Source: Laceyella tengchongensis (lineage in GTDB: Bacteria > Bacillota > Bacilli > Thermoactinomycetales > Thermoactinomycetaceae). Taken from it: DNA of 64,000 nt. The notes beneath the pieces are model-generated. The model saw only the letters and a list, made by a program, of their open reading frames with translations, was not told the DNA's origin and did not search any database. Positions 8,168 to 16,889 of the stretch are shown piece by piece. The position numbers were made by a program, and so were the translations under genes. Each line of letters starts with the position of its first letter. The stretch's first letter is position 1. The DNA lies in the NCBI RefSeq assembly GCF_900182735.1, contig NZ_FXTU01000003.1, positions 372,001 through 436,000 on the forward strand, given 5' to 3'.

Positions 8168-8638
8168 TTAAGCATGATTTTGCCACGCTTCCAGCACTTT
8201 TTGGTAAAGCTGGTCTTTGGCTTGTTCCAAATTGGCCTCGCGCCCCTCCTGTTCGCCCTGTTCAACCGTGTGTGTGATGATGACTAATCCCGTTTTTTCT
8301 GCAAACGCTTCCTGCAAATCTTCCAAGATGGCCGCATGAGCCCGGTCCGCAAGCAGAATGAGATAGGTGAAACCAGAGTTGGCCATCTCTTTTATTATTT
8401 CATTTATGTAAGGTTTAAACACCTCCGGATTTTGTCCAATGTATGAAATGGCGGGAAGCAACAAAAGCCTGCCCCTTAGTTTTTCCTCCAGATCGTTTGC
8501 TAATTCATCTATGAACAAACTTTCATCCACTTGCAACATCTTGCCTGTGAGCCGCACCGGGGAAATAGGTAACAAGAGCGTGTCCACATAAGCCGCCACG
8601 CTGCCCCATTGTTCCCGGTCGATTCCTTTTAAGATCAT
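8168..8638 (-). CDS. ypiF: DUF2487 family protein YpiF
   Basis: A 156-residue soluble protein beginning MILKGIDREQWGSVAAYVDT, of the DUF2487/YpiF family found in Bacillales beside qcrA. Its function is unknown. No catalytic motif is visible; the repeated LLLPI and LLLLPAISY stretches suggest an alpha/beta fold. A GGAACGGA-type site precedes the ATG. It lies between ypiB and qcrA, as in B. subtilis. A terminator follows ypiB and a promoter precedes qcrA, so it may form its own transcript. Confidence 0.8.
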   Translation of the reverse strand: MILKGIDREQWGSVAAYVDTLLLPISPVRLTGKMLQVDESLFIDELANDLEEKLRGRLLLLPAISYIGQNPEVFKPYINEIIKEMANSGFTYLILLADRAHAAILEDLQEAFAEKTGLVIITHTVEQGEQEGREANLEQAKDQLYQKVLEAWQNHA

Positions 8639-8655
8639 GTCCGTTCCTTCTTTCC

Positions 8656-8686
8656 AAAGAAAAATGCTCAGCTACATGCTGAGCAT
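8656..8686 (-). terminator. Terminator after ypiB
   Basis: ATGCTCAGC (8664–8672) and GCTGAGCAT (8678–8686) form a 9-bp stem. On the minus strand it is followed by TTTTCTTT. Confidence 0.8.
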
Positions 8687-8702
8687 TATACAGCAAAACG
8701 TA

Positions 8703-9248
8703 TCAGGACTCCAGTATCTTGACCCATTGTTCGCTGAGCCGTAAAAATGTTTCTTCGTCTCTTGCTTGGAGCGCATGGTCAATCCGCTTGTACAGTTCTT
8801 TGCGTTGGAATTCTTTTACCGCTTGGTCTAGGATGATCTCCGCGAACAGACTGAGCAAATGGTCTTGCACCAAGTCATGTTTTTCCATGGGGTTTCCCTC
8901 CAATATCGCGGCATATTCGGGACATGCGGCTCGGTCTTTAAAGTGAAGCCCAATATAAACCTCTTCGTTCGGATTCGTTCGGATATCATAAAACGCCGTC
9001 TCAACATCTGTACCTACGCGTTTGTTTTTAGTGAATCGAAAGGGAATCATTTTACTGCATTTCGCCGAGATGATCATCGTCTTCGGCAGATGACGGACAT
9101 GATCAACGAAATGCACCCTTGAAAGCAACCGTTCATTGGAAGACAAGAATTCAAGCAACCACGCAGCTTCTTTTTTTTGCAGCTCATAACGATTCAAGAA
9201 CCAACGGATAAACTCTTTTTTCTCTTGAATAGTAACGCTGCTCTCCAT
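8703..9248 (-). CDS. ypiB: UPF0302 family protein YpiB
   Basis: A 181-residue soluble protein matching UPF0302/YpiB in length and sequence (RWFLNRYELQKKEAAWLLE near the N-terminus, a charged helical IDEAL-like end with ARDEETFLRLSEQWVKIL). The cellular role is not firmly established; work in Bacillus links the family to small regulatory RNA or protein-stability effects, which I cannot verify here. It is the usual neighbour of ypiF and qcrABC. Confidence 0.85.
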   Translation of the reverse strand: MESSVTIQEKKEFIRWFLNRYELQKKEAAWLLEFLSSNERLLSRVHFVDHVRHLPKTMIISAKCSKMIPFRFTKNKRVGTDVETAFYDIRTNPNEEVYIGLHFKDRAACPEYAAILEGNPMEKHDLVQDHLLSLFAEIILDQAVKEFQRKELYKRIDHALQARDEETFLRLSEQWVKILES

Positions 9249-9300
9249 TCTTACCCCTCACTCAGAAATTATTAGAATATTTAGTCTATTGCCGGGTTAT

Positions 9301-9335
9301 GTTACGCAGAAACATCGTGGTTAGTTTCTGGTAAC
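9301..9335. promoter_or_regulatory. Perfect-arm inverted repeat upstream of ypiB
   Basis: GTTACGCAGAAAC (9301–9313) is the near-exact complement of GTTTCTGGTAAC (9324–9335), differing by one extra base, with a 10-base spacer. No U-tract follows on either strand, so it looks more like an operator or leader hairpin than a terminator. Confidence 0.45.
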
Positions 9336-9372
9336 AATATAATTCGACTGATTTCGCCTATTTTCCTGCTCG

Positions 9373-10494
9373 TCAGCCCAATTTCAAAAATTGATCTTCG
9401 ATGACTTTTTCCCTAAACGCAGTGATCCCCCGCAACCATTTGGCACCCATCGGAGTCAGTGACAGATAATGCACTTCCCCATCCACCCCTTCTCGCAAAA
9501 CCCCCAGGTGCACCAGCATGCGCACCACTTTGTCAAACAAGCTTTCTTTCGTCTCATAATAGTATGGGGCCAACCATGGATCAACCGCTTGGAAAACCAC
9601 TTCCGTCATCATCCATCCAGGATGGCACAAAGAGCTGATCCAGCGAAGGATGATGGGAAGGTGCGGAATGGGTTTGCGGTACAATCGAATGAAAAACTTG
9701 ACCATTTCTTTGCCTGCTTCTTCTTGTTTGTTTATTTTCCCGCTTTTTTCTACGTTCAAACGCAAATAGCCTTCTCGATCTTCAATAATATAACCTTGAT
9801 AAAAAGCATAGTCGTACAAGAAGGAAAAACGGTCGGGATACTGATGGTACCTTCTGCCAAAGCCAAACCTGGGCCCCTTTGCAGTAATCGGCTTTTCTTC
9901 AATGGCCATCTTTTGTAAAATATACTTCTGCTGTTGTTTGTAGATGGACCCGTCCACTGTCAGCCGAATGTCCTCCTTGCCCAAAATATCGAGAAACAGC
10001 CGCAAATCATCCAACATTTGCCCCTGTTCATCCCGATAAAACGACGGCTTCGACATCAGCCGGAAATGGGGTTGCAAATAAGGCTCTAAAAAGATGTCAC
10101 ACATCTGTTTGCCCAAATCAGACGGCAAATGGTAGAGGTATTGCGTCCGATGCGAATACCCAGGAAACAGCCAACCCCGCTTTAAGGCACCGACAACCAA
10201 TGACCGCGGCTCCCCATCCGTTCCGTCCAGAGCCGCTCTCCCTTTGGCCAGCAACTCCTCAAATGAGTATGCCGGGCTTTGGTCAAACACGAGCAGTTGC
10301 AAAAACCGTTGTTCAGCTTGCGACAATGTGCTGATTTGAGAGCTCAACTGGCTTTTCTTGCCGAAATGTTGCAACAATGAGCAGATCAAATCATTTTTGG
10401 AATGCTGATTATTCGTTTGACAACCGTAAAACCGGGTCAATTGTCTCAATTGTTCAATATCGGCATAGGTTAACCAATCTGCAATCCTCACCAT
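9373..10494 (-). CDS. Conserved hypothetical protein with winged-helix-like segments
   Basis: About 373 residues, soluble, with no signal peptide. I do not recognise an enzyme. The N-terminal part (WLTYADIEQLRQLTRFYG, then LICSLLQHFGKKS and SQAEQRFLQLLVF) reads like stacked winged-helix or SAP-like units of the kind found in helicase-associated domains. The C-terminal part ends in VHYLSLTPMGAKWLRG, also winged-helix-like. DNA or RNA binding is an inference. The start at 10494 has GAGAGG 8 bases upstream; ATGs at 10518 and 10536 are weaker. Its place matches where B. subtilis has the unrelated TPR gene ypiA. Confidence 0.6.
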   Translation of the reverse strand: MVRIADWLTYADIEQLRQLTRFYGCQTNNQHSKNDLICSLLQHFGKKSQLSSQISTLSQAEQRFLQLLVFDQSPAYSFEELLAKGRAALDGTDGEPRSLVVGALKRGWLFPGYSHRTQYLYHLPSDLGKQMCDIFLEPYLQPHFRLMSKPSFYRDEQGQMLDDLRLFLDILGKEDIRLTVDGSIYKQQQKYILQKMAIEEKPITAKGPRFGFGRRYHQYPDRFSFLYDYAFYQGYIIEDREGYLRLNVEKSGKINKQEEAGKEMVKFFIRLYRKPIPHLPIILRWISSLCHPGWMMTEVVFQAVDPWLAPYYYETKESLFDKVVRMLVHLGVLREGVDGEVHYLSLTPMGAKWLRGITAFREKVIEDQFLKLG

Positions 10495-10554
10495 CTTCCC
10501 ATCCTCTCGCTTCGTCATCATTCCTATTTTTGACAAAACGAGAGCGAGATAGAC

Positions 10555-11052
10555 TCAAGTGGTCGAAGAAGGCAACTTTTTTTCTTCCCTCTGCGCCTGC
10601 CCGAGGTGTCGGGGTTCATCCTCCCTCACATGAAATAAACGCCCGAGGATGAACATTCCTAGTAGCATGCCAAACAATTCAAAGGGGCTGAACATCCGTC
10701 CAGGAAGAAACAGCGCCAACATGTCATCCAACAAGCCTTGCCAATCTCGAATGATCTGATCGAGCCACTGGGGAAAAGGCAGGAAAAAAGTCCCGTGCAA
10801 CAGCCCGAAGGTACCGATCATCTGGGCCGGGGTGAGGGCGTGCGCATGTTTGGCGGCGGAGCCCAATCCCATATAGAGCAGACACGTGCCCACTCCTATG
10901 ATGATGGCCGTCCATTCCCCCATTTTTTCCGAAAGCAGGGGATTGGGATACCACATGGAAATCATCCAGGGAAAGAAGCCGTTTTTCAAAGCGATTAATA
11001 TCCCCACCACTAGCAGGATCTCACAACCCAACCGGCTCATGTGCTTGACCAT
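10555..11052 (-). CDS. Hypothetical membrane protein
   Basis: 165 residues with about four hydrophobic segments: EILLVVGILIALKNGFF, WTAIIIGVGTCLLYMGLG, MIGTFGLLHGTFFLPF and FGMLLGMFILGRLF. A charged tail (EDEPRHLGQAQREEKK) follows. No known family recognised. The start at 11052 has GAGGTGG 7 bases upstream, better than the ATG at 11067. It may be transcribed with the downstream gene at 10494, 60 bases away, both lying between ypiB and aroA. Confidence 0.6.
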   Translation of the reverse strand: MVKHMSRLGCEILLVVGILIALKNGFFPWMISMWYPNPLLSEKMGEWTAIIIGVGTCLLYMGLGSAAKHAHALTPAQMIGTFGLLHGTFFLPFPQWLDQIIRDWQGLLDDMLALFLPGRMFSPFELFGMLLGMFILGRLFHVREDEPRHLGQAQREEKKLPSSTT

Positions 11053-11091
11053 CGGAAACCACCTCACCCCACTTTTATGAAACTAATCCAC

Positions 11092-11171
11092 AAAAAAGAA
11101 CCGCTCTAAGTGAGAGCGGCTTTGCACAGGACGTACAATATTGGATAGGAGTGGAGAGAAACCATACTGTA
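11092..11171 (-). ncRNA. Candidate small RNA between aroA and the 11052 gene
   Basis: A strong promoter (next entry) and an intrinsic terminator enclose an unannotated ~80-base unit. The stem CCGCTCT / AGAGCGG is at 11101–11119 and the U-tract at 11092–11100. Near the 5' end ATTGGATA and TATCCAAT pair around an open loop containing CTCTCCACTCC, complementary to ribosome-binding sites. It could equally be an attenuated leader of the downstream gene or the terminator of aroA. Confidence 0.4.
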
Positions 11172-11177
11172 TATCCA

Positions 11178-11206
11178 ATTATACGACTGGAGCAGGACAA
11201 GGTCAA
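11178..11206 (-). promoter_or_regulatory. Strong sigma-A promoter downstream of aroA
   Basis: On the minus strand TTGACC (11206–11201) and a perfect TATAAT (11183–11178) are separated by 17 bases. It lies in the gap after the aroA stop, predicting a start near 11171. Confidence 0.75.
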
Positions 11207-11237
11207 TCTTTTTTTGTAATTTTCTGATTGATATTTT

Positions 11238-12515
11238 CTATAACTGCGCAATCAGACCCGCAAAACCAGGGAAAGAAACATCCATTGCTTCCGTCCCTTC
11301 CACCACCACATCTCCAGACGCAGCAAACCCCGCAATCGCCATGGCCATGCCGATGCGATGGTCCCCGTGGCTGTGGCAATGTCCGCCGCTGAGCTGCGTT
11401 CCCCCTTCAATGATCAATCCATCTTCCGTCTCTTCTACGGACGCCCCCAGTTTTCTCAATTCCTTCGCGGTGGTTGCGATCCGGTTGGTCTCTTTGACTT
11501 TTAGCTCTTGCGCATCCTTAATCACCGTCGTGCCGTGGGCCTGCGTCGCAACCACTGCCAAAATGGGGATTTCATCAATCAAGCGCGGAATCAATGCTCC
11601 CCCGATCTCCACTCCATGCAGGTCATTACATGAGACCGTCACATTGCCGACCGGCTCATTGCACCAATGAGCGGTGATCTCTGTCCGCACCTCGGCACCC
11701 ATCATCCGAAAAGCATCCAATATACCTGTTCGCGTTGGATTGAGTCCGACATGTTCCACTGTGACTTGGCTACCGGGTACCATCAATGCCGCTGCCAGGA
11801 TGAAAGCGGCCGACGAAATATCACCAGGCACCCGCACCTTGGTTCCGGTCAGCGTTTGACCACCTTTGATCCTCACTTCCGTCCCGTTCGCCTCTAGTTC
11901 CACTCCAAACCCAGGCAACATGCGTTCCGTATGATCCCGTGATTGAGCTGGTTCACGCACAACCGTGTCCCCTTCGGCATTTAACCCCGCCAATAGCAAA
12001 CAAGATTTCACCTGCGCGCTAGCCACGGGACTTTCATAAGTGATCCCCTGCAATGCGCCTCCCCTCACACCGATGGGGGTGAACCGGCCGTCTTCCCGGC
12101 CGTCGATGCGCGCGCCCATCTTTCTTAACGGATCCACAACCCGCTTCATGGGTCGCCTTGCGATGGACTCGTCACCGATCAGCGTGGAATAGATCGGCAC
12201 TCCAGACAGGAGGCCCAACATCAATCGGATTGTCGTACCGGAGTTGCCCACATCTAGTGGGGACGCCGCTTCTTTCAACCCTTCAAAACCGCGCCCGCGT
12301 ACACGGACCGCCGTTTCGGACAAGCGTTCAATCTCCACCCCCATCTGCTGAAAACAGCGAATGGTGCTCAAGCAATCCGCTCCGGGCAAAAAACCTTCAA
12401 TCTCTGTCGTTCCGTTGGCCACCGCGCCAAACATGATGGAGCGGTGGGATATCGACTTGTCTCCCGGCACGGTGACAGTAGCGCGAAATGGTTTGCGCTG
12501 TGATGTGCGAATCAT
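11238..12515 (-). CDS. aroA: 3-phosphoshikimate 1-carboxyvinyltransferase (EPSP synthase)
   Basis: Joins shikimate-3-phosphate and phosphoenolpyruvate to EPSP, the sixth step to chorismate. The 425-residue protein has VPGDKSISHRSIMFGA near the start, LDVGNSGTTIRLM around residue 90, and a C-terminal HGDHRIGMA signature. The start at 12515 has GGGAGG upstream; a 10-residue longer frame lacks support. It is the last gene of the aromatic supraoperon, 124 bases after tyrA, as in B. subtilis (where it is called aroE). Confidence 0.96.
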   Translation of the reverse strand: MIRTSQRKPFRATVTVPGDKSISHRSIMFGAVANGTTEIEGFLPGADCLSTIRCFQQMGVEIERLSETAVRVRGRGFEGLKEAASPLDVGNSGTTIRLMLGLLSGVPIYSTLIGDESIARRPMKRVVDPLRKMGARIDGREDGRFTPIGVRGGALQGITYESPVASAQVKSCLLLAGLNAEGDTVVREPAQSRDHTERMLPGFGVELEANGTEVRIKGGQTLTGTKVRVPGDISSAAFILAAALMVPGSQVTVEHVGLNPTRTGILDAFRMMGAEVRTEITAHWCNEPVGNVTVSCNDLHGVEIGGALIPRLIDEIPILAVVATQAHGTTVIKDAQELKVKETNRIATTAKELRKLGASVEETEDGLIIEGGTQLSGGHCHSHGDHRIGMAMAIAGFAASGDVVVEGTEAMDVSFPGFAGLIAQL

Positions 12516-12639
12516 GGATGATACCTCCCTTTGTTTATCTGTCAACTCTGTTTTTTTGTGTTGCGGCGCGTCTCATGATGTCAACGGCGCACATCTAGGC
12601 TCGGTTAAAACATGCAGCCGGTTGCGCCTTTTACCGCTA

Positions 12640-13746
12640 TCACGTTCTGTCAGCGTACACGGCGTATCCAGCCTCTTTAAGGCAAGCCACGGCCCGCTTG
12701 AAATCATGCTCTTTTTTATAAGTCAATTTCAACACGCCGGGCAACTCTTCGCGATTGTTCAACACTTCGATGTTGCTGATATTGACGCTCTGCTCACTTA
12801 GGATCGCGGTGACGCGTGCAATCTCCCCGGGCACGTCCGGAATGTCGAGCCAACATTCATACACAGGCGCAAGCAAGCCCTTTTTACGGTCAGGCAATTG
12901 CGCGCGCAACCGCCTCGATCTCGCGAAAAAAGCTTCAATCCGGTCCCCATCCCCCTCGTGGATGGCGTCGCGCATATTGTTTATCTGCAACACCCAATCA
13001 TCGAGCAGGTTGATCAACTCTTCCCGGTTTGAGAGCAGGATGTCCCGCCACATGACTGGATGGCTGGCGCCGATCCGCGTCAAACTACGGAATCCGCCCG
13101 CCGCCAGCCGATGAAACCACTCGTTTTGCTCATTGTAATCGCCGACCATGTTGACAAGCCCCGCAGCGATGATGTGCGGCAAATGACTGATGGCTCCCAC
13201 CACTCGGTCATGGTGAACCGGATCCATGATCACCAATTCCGCTTTGGTCGCCAAATGCAAGAGGCGACTCAGCTTTTGCACAGCCAGCAAAGACGTATCG
13301 GGATCCGGGGTCAACACATAATAGGCGTTTTCAAACAGAAGGGAATGAGCTGCTTTCATGCCCGAGCGATGCGAGCCGGCCATCGGATGCCCACCGATGA
13401 AGATGACGTCTTGCTGCTTTAGTTTTTGGGCGTGTGCGACGATTTCCGATTTGGTGCTTCCCACGTCGGTGACAATGCAAGCGGCTTTCAACGGTAAGCT
13501 GGTCAACCGGTTGATCGTCTCTTTGATCGCTCCAACCGGCAACGCGATAATAATGATATCCACATCGCAAACCGCTTCTGCCAAATCGGTTGTCGCTTCA
13601 TCGACCGCCCCTAACGTCGCCGCTAAGGCCAAGTCCTCGTCAGAACGGTCATAACCGACCACCACGGCATCTGTTCGTTCCTTCAGTCCCAGCGCAATCG
13701 ATCCGCCTATCAATCCGGTTCCCAATACGGCTATGCGATCTGGCAT
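12640..13746 (-). CDS. tyrA: Prephenate dehydrogenase with C-terminal ACT domain
   Basis: Oxidises prephenate to 4-hydroxyphenylpyruvate for tyrosine. The N-terminal Rossmann motif is VLGTGLIGGSIALGL. FIGGHPMAGSHRSG is the catalytic region with the conserved His. Residues from about 295 (LDIPDVPGEIARVTAILSE) form an ACT domain, which in this family gives feedback inhibition by tyrosine. 368 residues, the usual Bacillus size. It begins 6 bases after the hisC stop. Confidence 0.95.
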   Translation of the reverse strand: MPDRIAVLGTGLIGGSIALGLKERTDAVVVGYDRSDEDLALAATLGAVDEATTDLAEAVCDVDIIIIALPVGAIKETINRLTSLPLKAACIVTDVGSTKSEIVAHAQKLKQQDVIFIGGHPMAGSHRSGMKAAHSLLFENAYYVLTPDPDTSLLAVQKLSRLLHLATKAELVIMDPVHHDRVVGAISHLPHIIAAGLVNMVGDYNEQNEWFHRLAAGGFRSLTRIGASHPVMWRDILLSNREELINLLDDWVLQINNMRDAIHEGDGDRIEAFFARSRRLRAQLPDRKKGLLAPVYECWLDIPDVPGEIARVTAILSEQSVNISNIEVLNNREELPGVLKLTYKKEHDFKRAVACLKEAGYAVYADRT

Positions 13747-13752
13747 GCTGTG

Positions 13753-14847
13753 TCACTTCCCTCTCTTCTGTAAAAATGCGTGCAACTCTTCTAAGAAACG
13801 TTCATTCTGTTCTTTTTTCCCGACCGTTACGCGGATGTGTTCGGGGAAGCCCAAGTGCACTCCAGAGCGGACGATCACACCGCGGTGCAACAAATGCTGA
13901 AACACTTCGTCAGCGGGGTGCCCCGTATCGACCAAGATGAAGTTGCCGTGGGCCGGGAAATAAGAAAGGCCCCACTCATCAAACTTCTCAGTCATTTGTT
14001 TGATACCCATCCGGTTTTGGTTGCGGCAGTACAAGACAAATGCCTCATCCTCCACAGCCGCCGCCGCGGCTTTTTGCGCCAAGCGATTCACGTTGAACGG
14101 CTCACGCACCCGTTCGAGTTCAGCGATGACATCGGGATGGGCGATTCCATAACCGACCCGGAAGGCGGCAAGCCCGTATATTTTGGAAAACGTGCGCAAA
14201 ATGATGATTTGCGGATTGTAATCCAACAGCGAAATAGAGTCGGGATAAGTCGAATCCGTCACATATTCATAGTAGGCTTCATCCAAGACCACCAACACAT
14301 GCGGCGGAATCCGATCCAGAAAATCGCTCAGCGCATCCTGGCTGACAATCGTGCCTGTCGGATTGTTAGGATTGCAGATCCAGACGAGCCGCGTCTTCTC
14401 GGTAATCGCCGCGAGCATGCCCTCCAAATCGTGCACACCTTCTCGTAGCGGCACAACGACGGGAACCCCTCCTTCGATGCGTGTCACCGTGTCATAACGG
14501 GGAAAGGTGAAATCAGCCATCACCGACTCATCCCCCGGTTCAAGATACGTCCGGGCAAGCATTTGCACGATTTCATCAGAGCCGTTGCCAAAAATCAAGC
14601 GGCGCGGATCCACTTCCAAATGCTCCGCCAGCTTCTCCCGCAGTTCCGGAGCGGCTCCTTCGGGATAATATTGAAATTCCCCTTTGATTTCCTCCAAGGC
14701 TTTCCACACCCGCGGAGAGCATCCAAACGGATTTTCGTTGGAAGCGAGCTTGATCACATCTTCCAGCCCCAACTCCCGCTTGACCTCTTCTAGCGACTTG
14801 CCAGGCTTGTACAAGGGAAGGCCCCTCACCGATGCTTTTGGTTGCAT
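13753..14847 (-). CDS. hisC: Histidinol-phosphate / aromatic aminotransferase
   Basis: A 364-residue class I/II PLP aminotransferase. It has LASNENPFGCSP at the N-terminus, NPNNPTGT, DEAYYEYV and the PLP-lysine segment RTFSKIYGLAAFRVGYG. It makes histidinol phosphate in histidine synthesis and, in this gene setting, also transaminates phenylpyruvate and hydroxyphenylpyruvate. Its position between trpA and tyrA is the classic Bacillus arrangement that ties histidine and tyrosine synthesis to the trp operon. Confidence 0.95.
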   Translation of the reverse strand: MQPKASVRGLPLYKPGKSLEEVKRELGLEDVIKLASNENPFGCSPRVWKALEEIKGEFQYYPEGAAPELREKLAEHLEVDPRRLIFGNGSDEIVQMLARTYLEPGDESVMADFTFPRYDTVTRIEGGVPVVVPLREGVHDLEGMLAAITEKTRLVWICNPNNPTGTIVSQDALSDFLDRIPPHVLVVLDEAYYEYVTDSTYPDSISLLDYNPQIIILRTFSKIYGLAAFRVGYGIAHPDVIAELERVREPFNVNRLAQKAAAAAVEDEAFVLYCRNQNRMGIKQMTEKFDEWGLSYFPAHGNFILVDTGHPADEVFQHLLHRGVIVRSGVHLGFPEHIRVTVGKKEQNERFLEELHAFLQKRGK

Positions 14848-14880
14848 AACTATGCTCCTCTCATCCCTTTTCCACTTATC

Positions 14881-15678
14881 TTACTCTGATTTTAACTGTC
14901 TGACAAATCGTGTGAGGGAGGCCAGCGCATGGTCGATTCGGTTCGGATCAAGCAAATCGGAACGGCATTCCTCTATTTTCCCCACCAGCGCGCTCCCCAC
15001 CACGACGGCGTCAGCATGACGGCGAAAACGCCGCACATGCGCTCCGGTGGAGATACCAAACCCCACCGCCGTTGGTACGGGGCTCGCCGCTCGCACCGTA
15101 TCCAAAAACGCTTCTACATCGTCGGCGAAATACTGCCTCATGCCGGTTGTACCCAAGGAAGACACGCAATACACAAAGCCCTTCGCATCAGCCACAATCT
15201 GCTTGATCCGCTCTTTTGACGTCGGTGTTACCAGCGGAATGATGGGGAAAGCGCATCGATTGCCAATCCGCCTGAGCGGTACGCTTTCTTCATGGGGCAG
15301 ATCAGGCACGATCAATCCTGCGAATCCGCTTGCTTTCGCATCTTCCACCAATGCCTCCAACCCATAGTGCAACACGGGATTAAAGTAAGTGAACAGGATC
15401 AGGGGAGTGTGAAAGCCTTCTGCATGCAACTCTTCGCCCAATCGTAACACGTCTTGGAGCGTGACGCCGTTTTCAAGCGCTCGTTCGGACGCTGCTTGGA
15501 TCACCGGCCCATCCGCCATCGGATCGGAAAACGGAACGCCCAGCTCGATCGCCGCCGCCCCTTCTTCCTGCAACAAACGAAGAATTCGCTTGGTCACCTC
15601 CAATGAAGGATCTCCCGCCATGATAAAAGGAATGAAATATTGCTCTGCTTGCCGCAATCTCACATCCAACGCCGTCAT
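14881..15678 (-). CDS. trpA: Tryptophan synthase alpha chain
   Basis: Cleaves indole-3-glycerol phosphate to indole and glyceraldehyde-3-phosphate. The 265-residue TIM barrel has ELGVPFSDPMADGPVIQ with the catalytic Asp, GLIVPDLPHEE and VGFGISTGAHV. The ATG overlaps the trpB stop by 4 bases, so the two subunits are translationally coupled. It is the last trp gene before hisC. Confidence 0.97.
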   Translation of the reverse strand: MTALDVRLRQAEQYFIPFIMAGDPSLEVTKRILRLLQEEGAAAIELGVPFSDPMADGPVIQAASERALENGVTLQDVLRLGEELHAEGFHTPLILFTYFNPVLHYGLEALVEDAKASGFAGLIVPDLPHEESVPLRRIGNRCAFPIIPLVTPTSKERIKQIVADAKGFVYCVSSLGTTGMRQYFADDVEAFLDTVRAASPVPTAVGFGISTGAHVRRFRRHADAVVVGSALVGKIEECRSDLLDPNRIDHALASLTRFVRQLKSE

Positions 15679-16889
15679 CCTTGCTCCACCTCCATCGCTT
15701 GGCGTATGGTTTCCACATCTTTATCGCCGCGTCCGGACAGGCATATCAACACAATTTCCCCTTTGCGCCGCATGTTGGCCAACTTGACCCCTTCCGAGAT
15801 GGCATGGGCCGATTCCAGCGCCGGCAAAATCCCTTCCGTCCGACAGAGAAGCCGCACCGCTTCAATCGCTTCCGCGTCTGTCGCCGACGTATAACGCACC
15901 CGGCCACTGTTTTTCAGAAATGCATGCTCTGGCCCCACACCAGGGTAATCCAATCCGGCGGAAATGGAGTGAGCAGGCAAGATGCGCCCCGCTTCATCCT
16001 GCAAAAAATAACTGTACATGCCATGTAGCACTCCCGGTCGGCCTTTAGTCAGAGATGCCGCATGGTGATCAGTTCCAATGCCTTGACCGGCAGCCTCCAC
16101 GCCATGTAATTTCACCTTCCACTCATCCAAGAAAGCGGCGAACATGCCAATCGCATTGCTACCGCCGCCCACGCACGCCACTACATCTTCCGGCAACTTT
16201 CCTTCCCGCTCTAACATTTGTTGCCTAGCCTCATCACCGATGACGCGCTGGAAGAACTTCACCATCGCCGGATAGGGGTGAGGCCCCACAGCAGAACCCA
16301 ATAAGTAAAAGGTGCTGTCCACCTCCGCCACCCAACGGCGCAACGCTTCATTGGTGGCATCTTTGAGGGTGCGTGTGCCGGACGTGACTGGAATCACTTT
16401 CGCTCCCAACAGCTCCATGCGAAACACGTTCAGCTGTTGACGACGGACATCCTCCTCACCCATATACACTTCACACGCCAGTCCCAGCAGGGCGGCGGCA
16501 GTCGCTGTTGCCACGCCATGTTGGCCCGCGCCGGTTTCGGCGATCACTTTTCGTTTTCCCATCCGCTTGGCCAGCAAAGCTTGCCCTAAGGCATTATTGA
16601 TTTTGTGAGCTCCCGTGTGGTTCAAATCTTCCCGTTTCAAGTAGATTTTGGCTCCGCCGATCTCCTCCGTCAGGCGAGAGGCGAACGTCAAGGCAGTTGG
16701 CCGCCCTGAATAATGTCGCAACAAGTTCTTGTATTCCATAATAAATCCCTCGTCACGCACCGCTTCTGCAAATCCTTGCTCAAGTTCCGCTAAGGCCATC
16801 ATCGTTGTCTCCGGCACAAATCGCCCCCCGAACTCACCGTATCTCCAAGACGCCCTCCGTTCCTCCGCCGCGCTCTTCCTCATCACCAC
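15675..16889 (-). CDS. trpB: Tryptophan synthase beta chain
   Basis: PLP enzyme joining indole and serine to tryptophan; 404 residues. It opens with YGEFGGRFVPET, and LNHTGAHKINNALGQ carries the PLP lysine. GGGSNAIGMFAAF is the phosphate loop. Start codon is GTG at 16889 or ATG at 16883. Either way the gene overlaps the 3' end of trpF by about 50 bases, more than the 4-base overlaps elsewhere in the operon. Confidence 0.96.
   Translation of the reverse strand: MVMRKSAAEERRASWRYGEFGGRFVPETTMMALAELEQGFAEAVRDEGFIMEYKNLLRHYSGRPTALTFASRLTEEIGGAKIYLKREDLNHTGAHKINNALGQALLAKRMGKRKVIAETGAGQHGVATATAAALLGLACEVYMGEEDVRRQQLNVFRMELLGAKVIPVTSGTRTLKDATNEALRRWVAEVDSTFYLLGSAVGPHPYPAMVKFFQRVIGDEARQQMLEREGKLPEDVVACVGGGSNAIGMFAAFLDEWKVKLHGVEAAGQGIGTDHHAASLTKGRPGVLHGMYSYFLQDEAGRILPAHSISAGLDYPGVGPEHAFLKNSGRVRYTSATDAEAIEAVRLLCRTEGILPALESAHAISEGVKLANMRRKGEIVLICLSGRGDKDVETIRQAMEVEQG

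Noticed and set aside
16834..16889. Possible frameshift at the trpF–trpB overlap
   Set aside because: Both proteins are complete in their own frames; the 56-base overlap is explained by a short trpF tail extension.
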